Below, piece by piece: positions 35,994 through 46,495 of a DNA stretch of 47,936 bases. Under the pieces are notes generated by a model, which saw nothing but the letters and a program-made list of their open reading frames with translations, was not told the origin of the DNA and did no database searches. This DNA is from Burkholderia stagnalis (GTDB lineage: Bacteria; Pseudomonadota; Gammaproteobacteria; Burkholderiales; Burkholderiaceae), in assembly GCF_902830275.1 (NCBI RefSeq), contig NZ_CADESW010000033.1:1-47936 (forward strand), given 5' to 3'. Positions within the stretch are counted from its first letter, which is position 1; the number at the start of each line of letters is the position of its first letter. Both the position numbers and the translations under genes were made by a program.

Positions 35994-36725
35994 ATGCAAA
36001 GCTACGGTATCGCGCACGTCTGGGCGCAAGGTGATTTCGTCACGCGCGCCATTGCGATCGCGCTCCTCGTGATGTCGATCCTGTCGTGGATGGTGATCGT
36101 CATCAAGGGCTGGAACGTGATCCGCCTGAACCGTCTCACTAAGAACGCGGAACAGGCGTTCTGGCATTCGGACGATTTCGACGACGGCATCAAGAAGCTC
36201 GGCCTCGCGGCATCGACGCCGGCCGACAACCCGTTCCTCGCGCTCGCGCTCTCCGGCAAGGAAGCCGCCGACCATCATCACCAGACGCAGCCGCACCTGC
36301 ACGACCGGATGGACGTGTCCGACTGGGTCACGCGCTGCCTGAAGGACACGATGGACGAAGGCATCTCGCGCATGCAGAGCGGCCTCGCGATCCTCGCGTC
36401 GATCGGCAGCACCGCGCCGTTCGTCGGCCTGTTCGGCACGGTCTGGGGCATCTACCACGCGCTGCTCGTGATCGGCGCAACCGGCCAGACGTCGATCGAC
36501 CAGGTCGCGGGCCCGGTCGGCGAATCGCTGATCATGACGGCCTTCGGCCTGTTCGTCGCGATTCCCGCGGTGCTCGGCTACAACGCGCTCACGCGTGCGA
36601 ACAAGGGCGTCGTCAGCAAGCTGCGCCGCTTCGCGCACGGCCTGCACGCCTACTTCGTGACGGGCGCGCGCCTCGCATCGTCGTCGACCCGCGACGGCCT
36701 GCGTCTCGCAGCCCGCGCAAGCTGA
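35994..36725 (+). CDS. exbB: ExbB proton channel subunit
   Basis: This 243-residue MotA/TolQ/ExbB-family protein has a first helix at about 18-40, a long cytoplasmic part, and two helices after residue 135. It carries the signature STAPFVGLFGTVWGIYHAL. With ExbD it forms the inner-membrane proton channel that powers TonB. AAGGAAG lies just before the ATG. The open frame extends upstream into tonB but this start gives the usual length. Confidence 0.95.
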   Translation: MQSYGIAHVWAQGDFVTRAIAIALLVMSILSWMVIVIKGWNVIRLNRLTKNAEQAFWHSDDFDDGIKKLGLAASTPADNPFLALALSGKEAADHHHQTQPHLHDRMDVSDWVTRCLKDTMDEGISRMQSGLAILASIGSTAPFVGLFGTVWGIYHALLVIGATGQTSIDQVAGPVGESLIMTAFGLFVAIPAVLGYNALTRANKGVVSKLRRFAHGLHAYFVTGARLASSSTRDGLRLAARAS

Positions 36726-36738
36726 AGCGGGGTGAACG

Positions 36739-37167
36739 ATGGCAATGAACACCGGTTTCAGCGACGATGACGACGATGGCGTGATGAGCGAGATCAACAT
36801 GACGCCGCTCGTCGACGTCATGCTCGTACTCCTGATTATTTTCCTGGTGACGATCCCGGCGATGCAGCATGCGGTGAAGATCGACCTGCCGCACGCAAGC
36901 AGCCAGCCGGTCGAAGACAAGCCGCAAACAGTCGATGTCGCGATCCAGGGCGACGGCTCGATCCTGTGGGACGATCACGCGGTCACGCGCGAACAGCTGC
37001 AGGCACGCATCGCCGAGGCCGCGCAACGCAAGCCGCAACCCGAGTTGCACCTGCGCGCGGACCGCAAGGTGGCGTACGAGCGGGTTGCCGAAGTGATGTC
37101 GGATGCGCAGGCCGGCGGCCTGACGAAGCTCGGCTTCGTGACTGAGCCGAAGGCGAAAGCGAAGTAA
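36739..37167 (+). CDS. exbD: ExbD proton channel subunit
   Basis: This 142-residue protein has one membrane helix after SEINMTPLVDVMLVLLIIF, which includes the essential proton-path aspartate, followed by a periplasmic domain. It partners ExbB. It starts 13 bases after exbB and ends the operon before a strong terminator. Confidence 0.95.
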   Translation: MAMNTGFSDDDDDGVMSEINMTPLVDVMLVLLIIFLVTIPAMQHAVKIDLPHASSQPVEDKPQTVDVAIQGDGSILWDDHAVTREQLQARIAEAAQRKPQPELHLRADRKVAYERVAEVMSDAQAGGLTKLGFVTEPKAKAK

Positions 37168-37191
37168 CGCGCGCCAGGGCGCACACAAAGT

Positions 37192-37225
37192 AAAAGGCCT
37201 TCATCGCCAGATGAAGGCCTTTTTT
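37192..37225 (+). terminator. Terminator after exbD
   Basis: AAAAGGCCTTCATC pairs perfectly with GATGAAGGCCTTTT across a GCCA loop, followed by more T. The A-run on the left side makes it bidirectional in principle. Confidence 0.92.
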
Positions 37226-37506
37226 CATGCGCACGCGGGCGCCTTCGGGCGGCGGGCTCTTCGGCGGTATCGGTTGCGCCTCGAGCAACGCAAATGCGGC
37301 TACCGTGGTCTGCACGGACTGCGCTTTCTGCCCTATCTGGCTCGCAACATATGCGGCCACCGTACTCCGCTCAGAACATCCTTCGCGAAATGGGATTCCA
37401 ATATAGGCCCGCCCGCCCGCGCATTCAAGGCTTCCCCGATTGAAACTTGCGATTGCAGGCGACGCTTCAATGACAAAACAAATTTGCAGTACTTGAAGGT
37501 CCGTGA
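37226..37506. other. Non-coding gap between exbD and the LysR gene
   Basis: This is 281 bases between convergent units. The open frames here have no ribosome-binding site or recognisable product. The right half is more AT-rich. I see no repeat or RNA gene. Confidence 0.4.
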
Positions 37507-38481
37507 TCAGTCGGCCGATGCGCCTTCGGCCGCCTCTTTCTTCGTGCGTTCCGGGCAGCCCGGCTGCTGGTATTCGCCATGGTCGAGCTTCTCGACCAGA
37601 TAGTCGACGAACGCGCGCACCGCCGGCGGCATCCCCTGGCGCGACACGAACACCGCATACAGTTGCGGCACCGGCAGCGTCCAGCCCGGCATCACCGGCG
37701 ACAGCTGCCCGGCGCGCAGCGCGTTGCCGTACATCATCTCCGGCAGCGCGGCGATCCCGAGGCCGTCGAGCACCGCCTCGCGGATCGTCATCAGGTCGGC
37801 GGTCACGAGGCGCGGATCGTGTTCGTGCACATGGCGCGTGCCGTCCGGTGCGATCAGGTTGAACACGTGGCGGCCGTCGACGCTCGGCGTGTCGAGTGTC
37901 TCGAAATGGGCGAGGTCGTCCGGCACGAGCGGCGGCGCGTTCTGGCTCAGCAGGCTCGGCGCGCCGACCAGCATCTGCTCGGTGCGCCACAGCGGCCGCA
38001 CGACGATGTTCGCGTTTTGCGGCGGCTCGGAGCGCACGCGCAGCGCGACGTCGATCGAGTCCTCGAACAGGTCGATCACGCGGTTCGTCACACGAATGTG
38101 GACCTTCACTTCCGGGTAGCGGTGCAGGAATTCGGGCAGGATCCGCGACAGCATCGTCTGCGACAGCGTGACCGGCACGCTGACCCGCACCGAGCCGCGC
38201 GGCGACGCACGCAGTTGCTGCACCGCGTTCATCGCGGCCTGCGCTTCGGCCAGCATCGCCTGGCAATGCTGGTAGAACAGTTCCCCCGCCTCGGTCAGCG
38301 CGAGCTTGCGGGTCGAGCGCTGCAGCAGCCGCACGCCGAGCGCCGCCTCGAGCTCCGTCAGGCGCCGCGACAGGCGCGATTTCGAGATCCCCAGCACGCG
38401 TTCGGCAGCCGAGAAGCCGCCATGCTCGACGACCTGCGAGAAGTACATCAGGTCGTTCAGGTTATGTGCATCGATATTCAT
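37507..38481 (-). CDS. LysR-family transcriptional regulator
   Basis: This 324-residue regulator has a winged helix-turn-helix at about residues 8-65 (YFSQVVEHGGFSAAERVLG, then SKSRLSRRLTELE), the usual linker helix, and a periplasmic-binding-like effector domain. The C-terminus ends with a Lys/Glu-rich tail. The ATG at 38481 gives the usual LTTR start; an in-frame ATG 8 codons upstream is also possible. It diverges from the pirin gene (121-base gap), the standard arrangement for a regulator of its neighbour, so pirin is its probable target. Confidence 0.93.
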   Translation of the reverse strand: MNIDAHNLNDLMYFSQVVEHGGFSAAERVLGISKSRLSRRLTELEAALGVRLLQRSTRKLALTEAGELFYQHCQAMLAEAQAAMNAVQQLRASPRGSVRVSVPVTLSQTMLSRILPEFLHRYPEVKVHIRVTNRVIDLFEDSIDVALRVRSEPPQNANIVVRPLWRTEQMLVGAPSLLSQNAPPLVPDDLAHFETLDTPSVDGRHVFNLIAPDGTRHVHEHDPRLVTADLMTIREAVLDGLGIAALPEMMYGNALRAGQLSPVMPGWTLPVPQLYAVFVSRQGMPPAVRAFVDYLVEKLDHGEYQQPGCPERTKKEAAEGASAD

Positions 38482-38602
38482 GTCATCGTTCCATCTGCAG
38501 AACAATCCATTGCGAACTGCAGCGAATTAATCGGTAAATCGCCCAATATAATAGCCGCATGTTTCAAAAATGACGCTATTCCAATTTTTCGAGGGCCCCC
38601 GC

Positions 38603-39475
38603 ATGACGATCGCTCGCTCGCTTGACCGCACGTATCCCGCGCTTCGCACGACCGAAGGCGGCGGTTTCGTGGTCCATCGTCCGTTTCCGACCCGGTTGCT
38701 GATGGACTTCGATCCGTTCCTGCTGCTCGACGAGATGGGCCCGGTCGACTACGGCCCGGGCGAAGCCAAGGGCGCCCCCGATCATCCGCACCGCGGCTTC
38801 GAGACCGTGACCTACGTGCTCGACGGGCGCTTTCGGCACCGCGATTCCGCCGGTCATGCAGGCGCGCTGGGCCCCGGCGACGTGCAATGGATGACAGCCG
38901 GCGCCGGCGTCGTGCACAGCGAGATGCCGGATCCGGCCTTCGCGCGCACCGGCGGCCGCTCGCACGGCTTCCAGCTATGGGTCAACCTGCCGCGCCGCGA
39001 CAAGATGATCGCGCCGCGCTACCAGGAGATCACCGCCGATCGCATCCCGACCGCGACGTCGCCGGACGGCCGTGCACGCGTCCGGGTGATCGCCGGCGAG
39101 GCATTCGGCGTCAAGGCGGCCATCGAGACGCGCACGCCGATCCTCTACCAGCATTTCACGCTCGAGCCGGGCGCGACGGTCACGCAGCCGGTGCCGGCCG
39201 GCTATCGCGTATTCGCGTATCCGATCGCGGGCACCGGCCTCTATGGACCGGACCGGCAGGCGATCGACGCGCGCCACATGGTCATCTATCGGTGCGACGG
39301 CGACACAGTCACGTTCTCCGCCGGCGCGGACCCGCTCGACCTGCTGCTGATCGGCGGCGTGCCGCTCAACGAGCCGGTCGTGCGCTACGGCCCCTTCGTG
39401 ATGAGCACCGAGGACGAGATCCGGCAGGCCGTGGCCGACTACCAGAGCGGACGCATGGGCCGCATTGCATCCTGA
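38603..39475 (+). CDS. Pirin-family bicupin protein
   Basis: This 290-residue bicupin has the pirin metal site: His61 and His63 (DHPHRGFET) and His105 and Glu107 (GAGVVHSEMP), with the tail NEPVVRYGPFVM. Bacterial pirins bind Fe or another metal; some act as quercetinases and some as redox-responsive regulators. The ATG at 38603 follows GAGG by about 9 bases. It is divergent from the LysR gene and was probably captured as a regulated pair. Confidence 0.92.
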   Translation: MTIARSLDRTYPALRTTEGGGFVVHRPFPTRLLMDFDPFLLLDEMGPVDYGPGEAKGAPDHPHRGFETVTYVLDGRFRHRDSAGHAGALGPGDVQWMTAGAGVVHSEMPDPAFARTGGRSHGFQLWVNLPRRDKMIAPRYQEITADRIPTATSPDGRARVRVIAGEAFGVKAAIETRTPILYQHFTLEPGATVTQPVPAGYRVFAYPIAGTGLYGPDRQAIDARHMVIYRCDGDTVTFSAGADPLDLLLIGGVPLNEPVVRYGPFVMSTEDEIRQAVADYQSGRMGRIAS

Positions 39476-39576
39476 CCGTGTCGATTCGGGTGCACGGGTG
39501 CCGCGAACGCGCCGGATTTACGTCACAATAAGTTCTTGAACCATGTGGCACCCGCCACCACCAGGAACCCGTCCCC

Positions 39577-40059
39577 TTGAACTTCGAACACCTGATCCAG
39601 ATCAACGCCGACGATCCGGCCGTGCCAACCCTGACCCGCGAGCAGCTCTGGGAAGGTCTTGTGCTGCGCGCCGAGCAGCCGCAGCTGTTCGTGATCGGCC
39701 TCGACAGCTGCGTCGTCCACGAGCGCACCGACACCACGCTCGAGCGCGAACTGCACTACGGCAGCGCAACCGTGCGCGACCGCGTGACGTTCACGCCGAA
39801 CCACCAGGTCCGCTACGACATTCACGCGGCGGACGGCGAAATCGGCGGCACGCTGACGATGACGATCGAGGAACGCGACGACCAAGAGCTGTTCCTGCGC
39901 TTCGAGTACCGCACGACGCTCGCCGTCAGCAACGACACCGAGGATGCGCGACAGACCCACGAGATCGTCAAGGAAGCGTATCGCACGTCGGATATCGATA
40001 CCGTGAGGCTGATCCGCGAATACGCACAAGGCCGCAAGGATCCCGATCCGCTGCACTGA
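39577..40059 (+). CDS. DUF1857 / AtaL-like SRPBCC protein
   Basis: This 160-residue single-domain protein begins NFEHLIQIN and has the SRPBCC helix-grip pattern (LTREQLWEGL, then a series of beta strands and a long C-terminal helix with THEIVKEAY). DUF1857/AtaL-like proteins are hydrophobic-ligand-binding folds; no substrate is known. The start is TTG because no ATG is available at the family N-terminus. It stands alone 101 bases after pirin and before the hemP promoter. Confidence 0.85.
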   Translation: MNFEHLIQINADDPAVPTLTREQLWEGLVLRAEQPQLFVIGLDSCVVHERTDTTLERELHYGSATVRDRVTFTPNHQVRYDIHAADGEIGGTLTMTIEERDDQELFLRFEYRTTLAVSNDTEDARQTHEIVKEAYRTSDIDTVRLIREYAQGRKDPDPLH

Positions 40060-40138
40060 CGGCAACGGCGGCCGGCCTCGGCCGCCATTTGATTCAAGCT
40101 ATCGGCATGTCGATTTCGATCGATAAAGAGTCTTAGTA

Positions 40139-40157
40139 AATGGGAATGGTTATCATT
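40139..40157 (+). promoter_or_regulatory. Fur box upstream of hemP
   Basis: AATGGGAATGGTTATCATT fits the F-F-x-R pattern (AATGGG, AATGGT, T, ATCATT). A possible further half-site (AGAATTCATTCC) follows. It lies 42 bases before the hemP ATG. Confidence 0.75.
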
Positions 40158-40198
40158 TAGAATTCATTCCATCGTATCGACATTGACCGATCAACCGA

Positions 40199-40447
40199 AT
40201 GACCGACATCACGCGCCAGACCACGCTGACCTTGCGCCGTAGCACCGGCGCCCCAGGCGTCAGCCGCCAGAAAACGGCAGCGGTCACGACGCCGGCGAAG
40301 CCCGCCAGCGCAAGCCGCGACTCAGGCACGCGCGTCGTCAGCAGCGATGCGTTGTTGCAGGGCCGTAGCCACGTCAGCATCGCGCACAATGGGGAAACCT
40401 ATCAGTTGCGCGCCACGCGGCTCGGCAAGTTGATTCTGACGAAGTAG
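40199..40447 (+). CDS. hemP: HemP/HmuP-family hemin uptake protein
   Basis: The 82-residue product has a basic, disordered first half. The conserved HemP domain (about residues 45-82) is SSDALLQGRSHVSIAHNG then YQLRATRLGKLILTK. HmuP in related bacteria is needed for expression of the haem receptor, probably as a nucleic-acid-binding activator. A Fur box precedes it. Unlike in many Burkholderia loci, no haem receptor or hmuSTUV genes follow here. Instead there is a structured non-coding stretch and a terminator. Confidence 0.9.
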   Translation: MTDITRQTTLTLRRSTGAPGVSRQKTAAVTTPAKPASASRDSGTRVVSSDALLQGRSHVSIAHNGETYQLRATRLGKLILTK

Positions 40448-40469
40448 TACGTTGTACAGGGTATTGTGG

Positions 40470-40638
40470 GGACCACCTCCCTGAGAGGTGTTGGGCATTA
40501 GCCAGCGTAACGGCTTGCACGCGAGATCTAGACCCCTTCGTGCAAACACACTCAAGCAGCCGTTGCAGCAAGCCAAGCCACTTTTTTGGTTCTCGCAGCA
40601 AGAAAAAAAGCGACACGTCGAATGACGTGTCGCTTTTT
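40470..40638 (+). ncRNA. Candidate iron-responsive small RNA from the hemP 3' region
   Basis: Downstream of hemP are about 190 non-coding bases with several hairpins. CACCTC/GAGGTG lies at 40474-40490. TTGCACG/CGTGCAA lies at 40515-40545. A longer-range GGCTTGC/GCAAGCC pairs 40513-40518 with 40570 onward, just before CTTTTTT at 40581-40587. The stretch ends in a strong terminator. Its expression would follow the hemP Fur box. I recall a Burkholderia cenocepacia iron-starvation sRNA (BrrF) encoded next to hemP; this could be the same element. The ends are guesses and a processed 3'-UTR origin is possible. Confidence 0.5.
40603..40638. terminator. Bidirectional terminator between hemP region and ftrD
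   Basis: GCGACACGTC and GACGTGTCGC flank a GAAT loop, with seven A on the left and five T on the right. It can therefore end both the plus-strand hemP/sRNA transcript and the minus-strand ftr operon. Confidence 0.9.
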
Positions 40639-40708
40639 CATTTCATCGATCCGCTCGTTCGCGAAGGTTCATCGCGAGAGCCGGAACAGCGTCAGGCCCT
40701 CGCCCGCT

Positions 40709-42106
40709 TCAGAAGCCCCAGAACATCAGCCACCACGCGCTGTCGATGACGGCCAGCCCCGCGACGAACCACGCGAATGCCGCCACGCGGCGCGGCCAGC
40801 CCGCATAACGGCCGGCCACCTGCCACGCGAGCCAGGCGCTCCACGCATTCGCGCCGATCAGGATCGCCATGCGCACGCCTGCGACCCAGCCGAGCGGTAC
40901 ATGCTCCGCGCGCAACAGCGACACCGTGGTCGCCGACAGGCCGAGAAACACGCCCGCGCCGGCGATCGGGATCAACGACTGCGCGAGATGGTGCAGACGG
41001 ACGCGATCGAAGCGGCCGAGCATCAGCGTCGCGCCGGCCAGCAGCACGAGCAGCGCCGTGCCGTACACGAGCCCGGTGCCGACGATGTAGCTGACGATCA
41101 GCCCGCCGTCGAGCCACGAGAACACGTCGTTGCGGTCCGGATAATGTGTGAGCAGGATCCACGGCGCATTGGTCTCGAGCGGCCACGTGATGTCGCGATC
41201 GATCAGCCAGCCCGCGAGCCATTGCTTGATCTGCACGAACCACGGGCTGACGGTCCAGTGGAACGCGCCGATCGCGACGCCGAGCAGGCCGTACAGGATC
41301 AGCGCGGTGTCCCACGGGTTCGCCTTCTGCGCGCCGAGCGTCACGACTTCGTCCGACGGCGAGCGCCACGACAGCGAGATCGCGTCGCGATGCCCGCTGC
41401 AGCGGCCGCACATATGGCAGTCCGCCGCGCCCTTCATGTTGCGCAACGGCACGAGCGGCGCGCAGTTGATCGGAATCACGCGATGGCCGTGCTCGCCGTT
41501 CTTGTACGAACGGCGCCACGCGTCCTCGTCGACCTTGTAGCGCATCGGCGCGAGCCGCGCGAGCAGCCCGAACACCCCATTGACCGGGCACAGGTACTTG
41601 CACCACACGCGCTTCTCGCGGCCGTACAGCACGCCGATCACGATCGCGCCGACGGTCGAGCCGCCGAGCACGAACAGCACCGCGAGCGGGTACTGGTACA
41701 CGCTGACCATCTGCCCGTAGATCGTCGTGATCCCGAACGCGACGAACGGCCAGCCGCCCCACCGTATCCAGCGCGGGATCGCGCCGCCGCGGCCGAACTT
41801 GCTCGCGTATTCGGTGAGCGCGCCTTCCGGACACAGCACGCCGCACCAGACGCGGCCGAGCATCACCATCGACAGCAGCACGAACGGCCACCAGATGCCC
41901 CAGAACGCGAACTGCGCGATGAGCGTGAGGTTGCTCCACAGATGGGCGGAATCGTCCGGCAGCGGCAGGATCGCCGGCACGAGAATCAGAAACGCATAAA
42001 CGGCCACGACGCCCCACTGGATGCCGCGAATCAGCCCGCCGTGGCGCTGCATCCATTGGCCGGCCTGGGCGAGCCAGCCCGCTTTTGCGCCGGCGACGGT
42101 ACTCAT
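40709..42106 (-). CDS. ftrD: FtrD-like polyferredoxin membrane protein
   Basis: This 465-residue protein has about 10 membrane helices and cysteine motifs CGVLCPEGAL (near residue 90), WCKYLCPVNG (near 175) and CHMCGRCSG (near 235). These are typical of the 4Fe-4S membrane ferredoxin in FtrABCD/NapH-like systems. It is thought to supply or accept electrons during iron import through FtrC. The ATG at 42106 overlaps the ftrC stop as ATGA. The frame is open further upstream only within ftrC. Confidence 0.9.
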   Translation of the reverse strand: MSTVAGAKAGWLAQAGQWMQRHGGLIRGIQWGVVAVYAFLILVPAILPLPDDSAHLWSNLTLIAQFAFWGIWWPFVLLSMVMLGRVWCGVLCPEGALTEYASKFGRGGAIPRWIRWGGWPFVAFGITTIYGQMVSVYQYPLAVLFVLGGSTVGAIVIGVLYGREKRVWCKYLCPVNGVFGLLARLAPMRYKVDEDAWRRSYKNGEHGHRVIPINCAPLVPLRNMKGAADCHMCGRCSGHRDAISLSWRSPSDEVVTLGAQKANPWDTALILYGLLGVAIGAFHWTVSPWFVQIKQWLAGWLIDRDITWPLETNAPWILLTHYPDRNDVFSWLDGGLIVSYIVGTGLVYGTALLVLLAGATLMLGRFDRVRLHHLAQSLIPIAGAGVFLGLSATTVSLLRAEHVPLGWVAGVRMAILIGANAWSAWLAWQVAGRYAGWPRRVAAFAWFVAGLAVIDSAWWLMFWGF

Positions 42107-42945
42107 GCGGCGCGCCCTGCGGCAACGGCCGGGCGCCGGCTCGCGCGCTTGAGCAGCAGCCAGACCACCGCCCAGTACACCGCGTACGCGATCAGGTTCA
42201 TCAGCGCCGGATGCGCGCGATAGCCGGTGAGCGTCGCGACGAGCGAACCGAAGGTGCCGGAGTCGTCGAGGATCGCCGACGTATCCCACACCTGCGAGAT
42301 GCCGAGCGGCAGGATTTCCTTGTCGATCAGCTTGTCGACGCCCGTCTGGAACAGGCCCGCGCCGAGGAACAGCAGCATCACTTCGGTGACGCGAAAGAAA
42401 TGCCGCCACGAGAAGTACTTGCCGCCGAGCTGCAGCAGATAGAACGTCAGGAACGCGAGGCCGAGGCCGATGATGACGGCGAGCATCTGGCCGCCGTCCA
42501 CATGGCCCGACTGGCCGAAGCCGAGACCGTACAGGAAAATCACCGTCTCGCTGCCCTCGCGCGCGATCGCGAGCGCGACCAGCACCGCGACGCCCCACCA
42601 GTTCGAATCGCGCGTGCTCTGCTGCAGCGACTGTTCCATGTCGCGCTTCAGCGTGCGTCCGTGCTGGCGCATCCACAGCACCATCTGCACGATCAGCACG
42701 CACGCGATCAACACCATCGCCGTCTGGAAATAATCCTGCGCGTCGCCGGACAGCACTTCGGTGAACCCGACGAGCGCGGCGCCGAGCCCGACGGCCATCA
42801 GCAACCCGGCCGCGACGCCGGTCCACAGATAGGGAATGCCGCGACGGGCGTCGTCGTCGCCGTTCTTCAGCCACGCATAGAGAATGCCGACGACGAGCAG
42901 CGCCTCGACGCTCTCCCGCCAGACGATGAACAAGATCTGACCCAT
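42103..42945 (-). CDS. ftrC: FTR1-family iron permease FtrC
   Basis: This 280-residue protein has seven hydrophobic helices and two Arg-Glu-x-x-Glu iron motifs: RESVE near the N-terminus (residues 10-14) and REGSE near residue 125. FTR1 permeases move iron oxidised by a partner. It is the third gene of ftrABCD, 52 bases after ftrB, and is translationally coupled to ftrD by a 4-base overlap. A GGAGGGTTC ribosome-binding site precedes the ATG. Confidence 0.94.
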   Translation of the reverse strand: MGQILFIVWRESVEALLVVGILYAWLKNGDDDARRGIPYLWTGVAAGLLMAVGLGAALVGFTEVLSGDAQDYFQTAMVLIACVLIVQMVLWMRQHGRTLKRDMEQSLQQSTRDSNWWGVAVLVALAIAREGSETVIFLYGLGFGQSGHVDGGQMLAVIIGLGLAFLTFYLLQLGGKYFSWRHFFRVTEVMLLFLGAGLFQTGVDKLIDKEILPLGISQVWDTSAILDDSGTFGSLVATLTGYRAHPALMNLIAYAVYWAVVWLLLKRASRRPAVAAGRAA

Positions 42946-42997
42946 TGAACCCTCCTGACGCGCGGGACATCAGCCCCCGCACGCAGACAAAACCGCA

Positions 42998-43330
42998 TTA
43001 CTTCGCGACGATCACGCCCTGCGCCTGCTGGTGGAAATCGTCGAAAAACTTGTATTCACCCGGCGAAAGCGGCGCGACCACGACGAACGAGTCGGCGCCC
43101 GGTGCGAGCACCTTCTCCTTGCGCAGCTGCACGCTCTCGAATTCGGCGGCACCCTTGCCGGTGTTCCTGATCTCGATCTTGAAGCGCTGGCCGGCCGGCA
43201 CCTCGATACGGGCGGGATTCAGCTTGCCGTCCGCCATCTCGAGCTTGAACGTCGGCAGATCGGCGGCCTGCGCGGCGCCGGCGAGCAGCAGCGCGGCGGC
43301 CGCGGCGACGAATTTCTGGGGGAATTTCAT
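42998..43330 (-). CDS. ftrB: FtrB-like periplasmic cupredoxin-domain protein
   Basis: This 110-residue protein has a signal peptide cleaved after AAQA (about residue 22) and a single cupredoxin-like domain (IEVPAGQRFKIEIRN, GEYKFFDDFH). Likely metal ligands include Glu, Met and His residues rather than the classical blue-copper set. In Bordetella and Brucella, FtrB is proposed to oxidise or hand on iron between FtrA and FtrC. The start at 43330 is inside a longer open frame; it was chosen for the signal peptide. Confidence 0.88.
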   Translation of the reverse strand: MKFPQKFVAAAAALLLAGAAQAADLPTFKLEMADGKLNPARIEVPAGQRFKIEIRNTGKGAAEFESVQLRKEKVLAPGADSFVVVAPLSPGEYKFFDDFHQQAQGVIVAK

Positions 43331-43386
43331 TCTTGGTTCTCTACGACGACGGCGCGCCCGAGGCGCGCCGTCCGTTATGCCACCGA

Positions 43387-43938
43387 TCAGTAACCGCCCT
43401 TCTTGCCGATGCCGGCGAACGGGAAGTCGTACTCGAGCGTGACGGGCTTGAACCACGCGCCCACGCCGGTTTCCTTGTCGACGTGACGGCCGAACGCCAT
43501 GTGGCCCGTCTGCATCGGCTGCTTGACCGTCATCGTCAGGTGGTACTTGCCCGGGCCGTTCAGCTTCACGTTGTCGCCGTAGTGCGGGCCGTCGCTCGCG
43601 ACCATGCCCATCAGGTCGCCTTCCGCCTTCCACTTCGCGTCGCCCTGCTTCGTCAGCTTGTAGGTGACCTGCAGGTACGGCATCCAGTCGCCTTCGGCGA
43701 AGCCGGTCGGGTTGTTCTTGACCGCGTGGATGTCGGCTTCGAGGTGGATGTCCGAATCCGATGCCTTGCGCATCATCCCTTCCGGTTCCATCGTGATCGG
43801 CTGCAGGTACACCGCGCCGATTTCCATTCCGCCCTGGATCTGCTGCTTGCCGATCGGATATTCGGCGGCGGATGCCGACATGGCGGCCAGCGCCGCCGCT
43901 ACCGCAACCGACGTGCGGATGAACGAAGAACCCAACAT
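43387..43938 (-). CDS. ftrA: FtrA-like periplasmic iron-binding protein (P19/Tp34 family)
   Basis: This 183-residue protein has a signal peptide ending ASAAE near residue 25, then a P19/Tpd-type beta sandwich. It carries the metal-binding segments GGMEIGAVYLQPI, EADIHA and HMAFGRHVD. P19-family proteins bind Cu and Fe in the periplasm and feed FTR1 permeases under acid or iron-poor conditions. The ATG at 43938 is favoured over a GTG six bases upstream because AAGGAG then sits at the right distance. It is the first gene of the ftr operon, with a Fur box 84 bases upstream. Confidence 0.92.
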   Translation of the reverse strand: MLGSSFIRTSVAVAAALAAMSASAAEYPIGKQQIQGGMEIGAVYLQPITMEPEGMMRKASDSDIHLEADIHAVKNNPTGFAEGDWMPYLQVTYKLTKQGDAKWKAEGDLMGMVASDGPHYGDNVKLNGPGKYHLTMTVKQPMQTGHMAFGRHVDKETGVGAWFKPVTLEYDFPFAGIGKKGGY

Positions 43939-44021
43939 GGACACTCCTTGTTTTTCTCTGACAGAAGCACGGCCGTCCCATGGAACGGTCGCCGATGAAC
44001 ACTAACGCGACGAAGAACGTT

Positions 44022-44040
44022 AATGCGAACTATTCTCAAT
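44022..44040 (-). promoter_or_regulatory. Fur box upstream of ftrA
   Basis: On the minus strand ATTGAGAATAGTTCGCATT fits the F-F-x-R hexamers (ATTGAG, AATAGT, T, CGCATT). It lies 84 bases before the ftrA ATG and downstream of uvrB. Confidence 0.72.
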
Positions 44041-44156
44041 TCTCGCGAAGTGTAGCACCGAACGCGCCACCGGACAAACCGGCAACGGTGCAAAACCCTG
44101 ATCCGACAAGGCTTACAGGCCGATTACCGGGTGCCTTTGCTCACACTTGGAAAGAT

Positions 44157-46247
<2,091 letters not shown>

Positions 46248-46495
46248 GGAATGCGGCCGGGGCGAAAACAAAAGGCCATTCTAGCGCTTCGCGGCCGCCC
46301 GGACTGCTGTCCGCTCCTGACGCCCGGTCGCCGCCGGAAATCGTGACGCGGCACATCGCCATGCGAAAAACTCGCGCGGATTCGCTACAATGACGGACTG
46401 CTGCGCTTTCGGCGTCATGCCTGTCCGCGCGCGGCCTGCCGCGCCCGCCCCGCCTGAAGAAAGCCTGACCCTCTTTTCACTACTGCCGAACCATC

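Noticed and set aside
46250..46380. LexA (SOS) box upstream of uvrB
   Set aside because: No CTGT-N8-ACAG palindrome could be found in the divergent region; single CTGT half-sites occur but without a partner.
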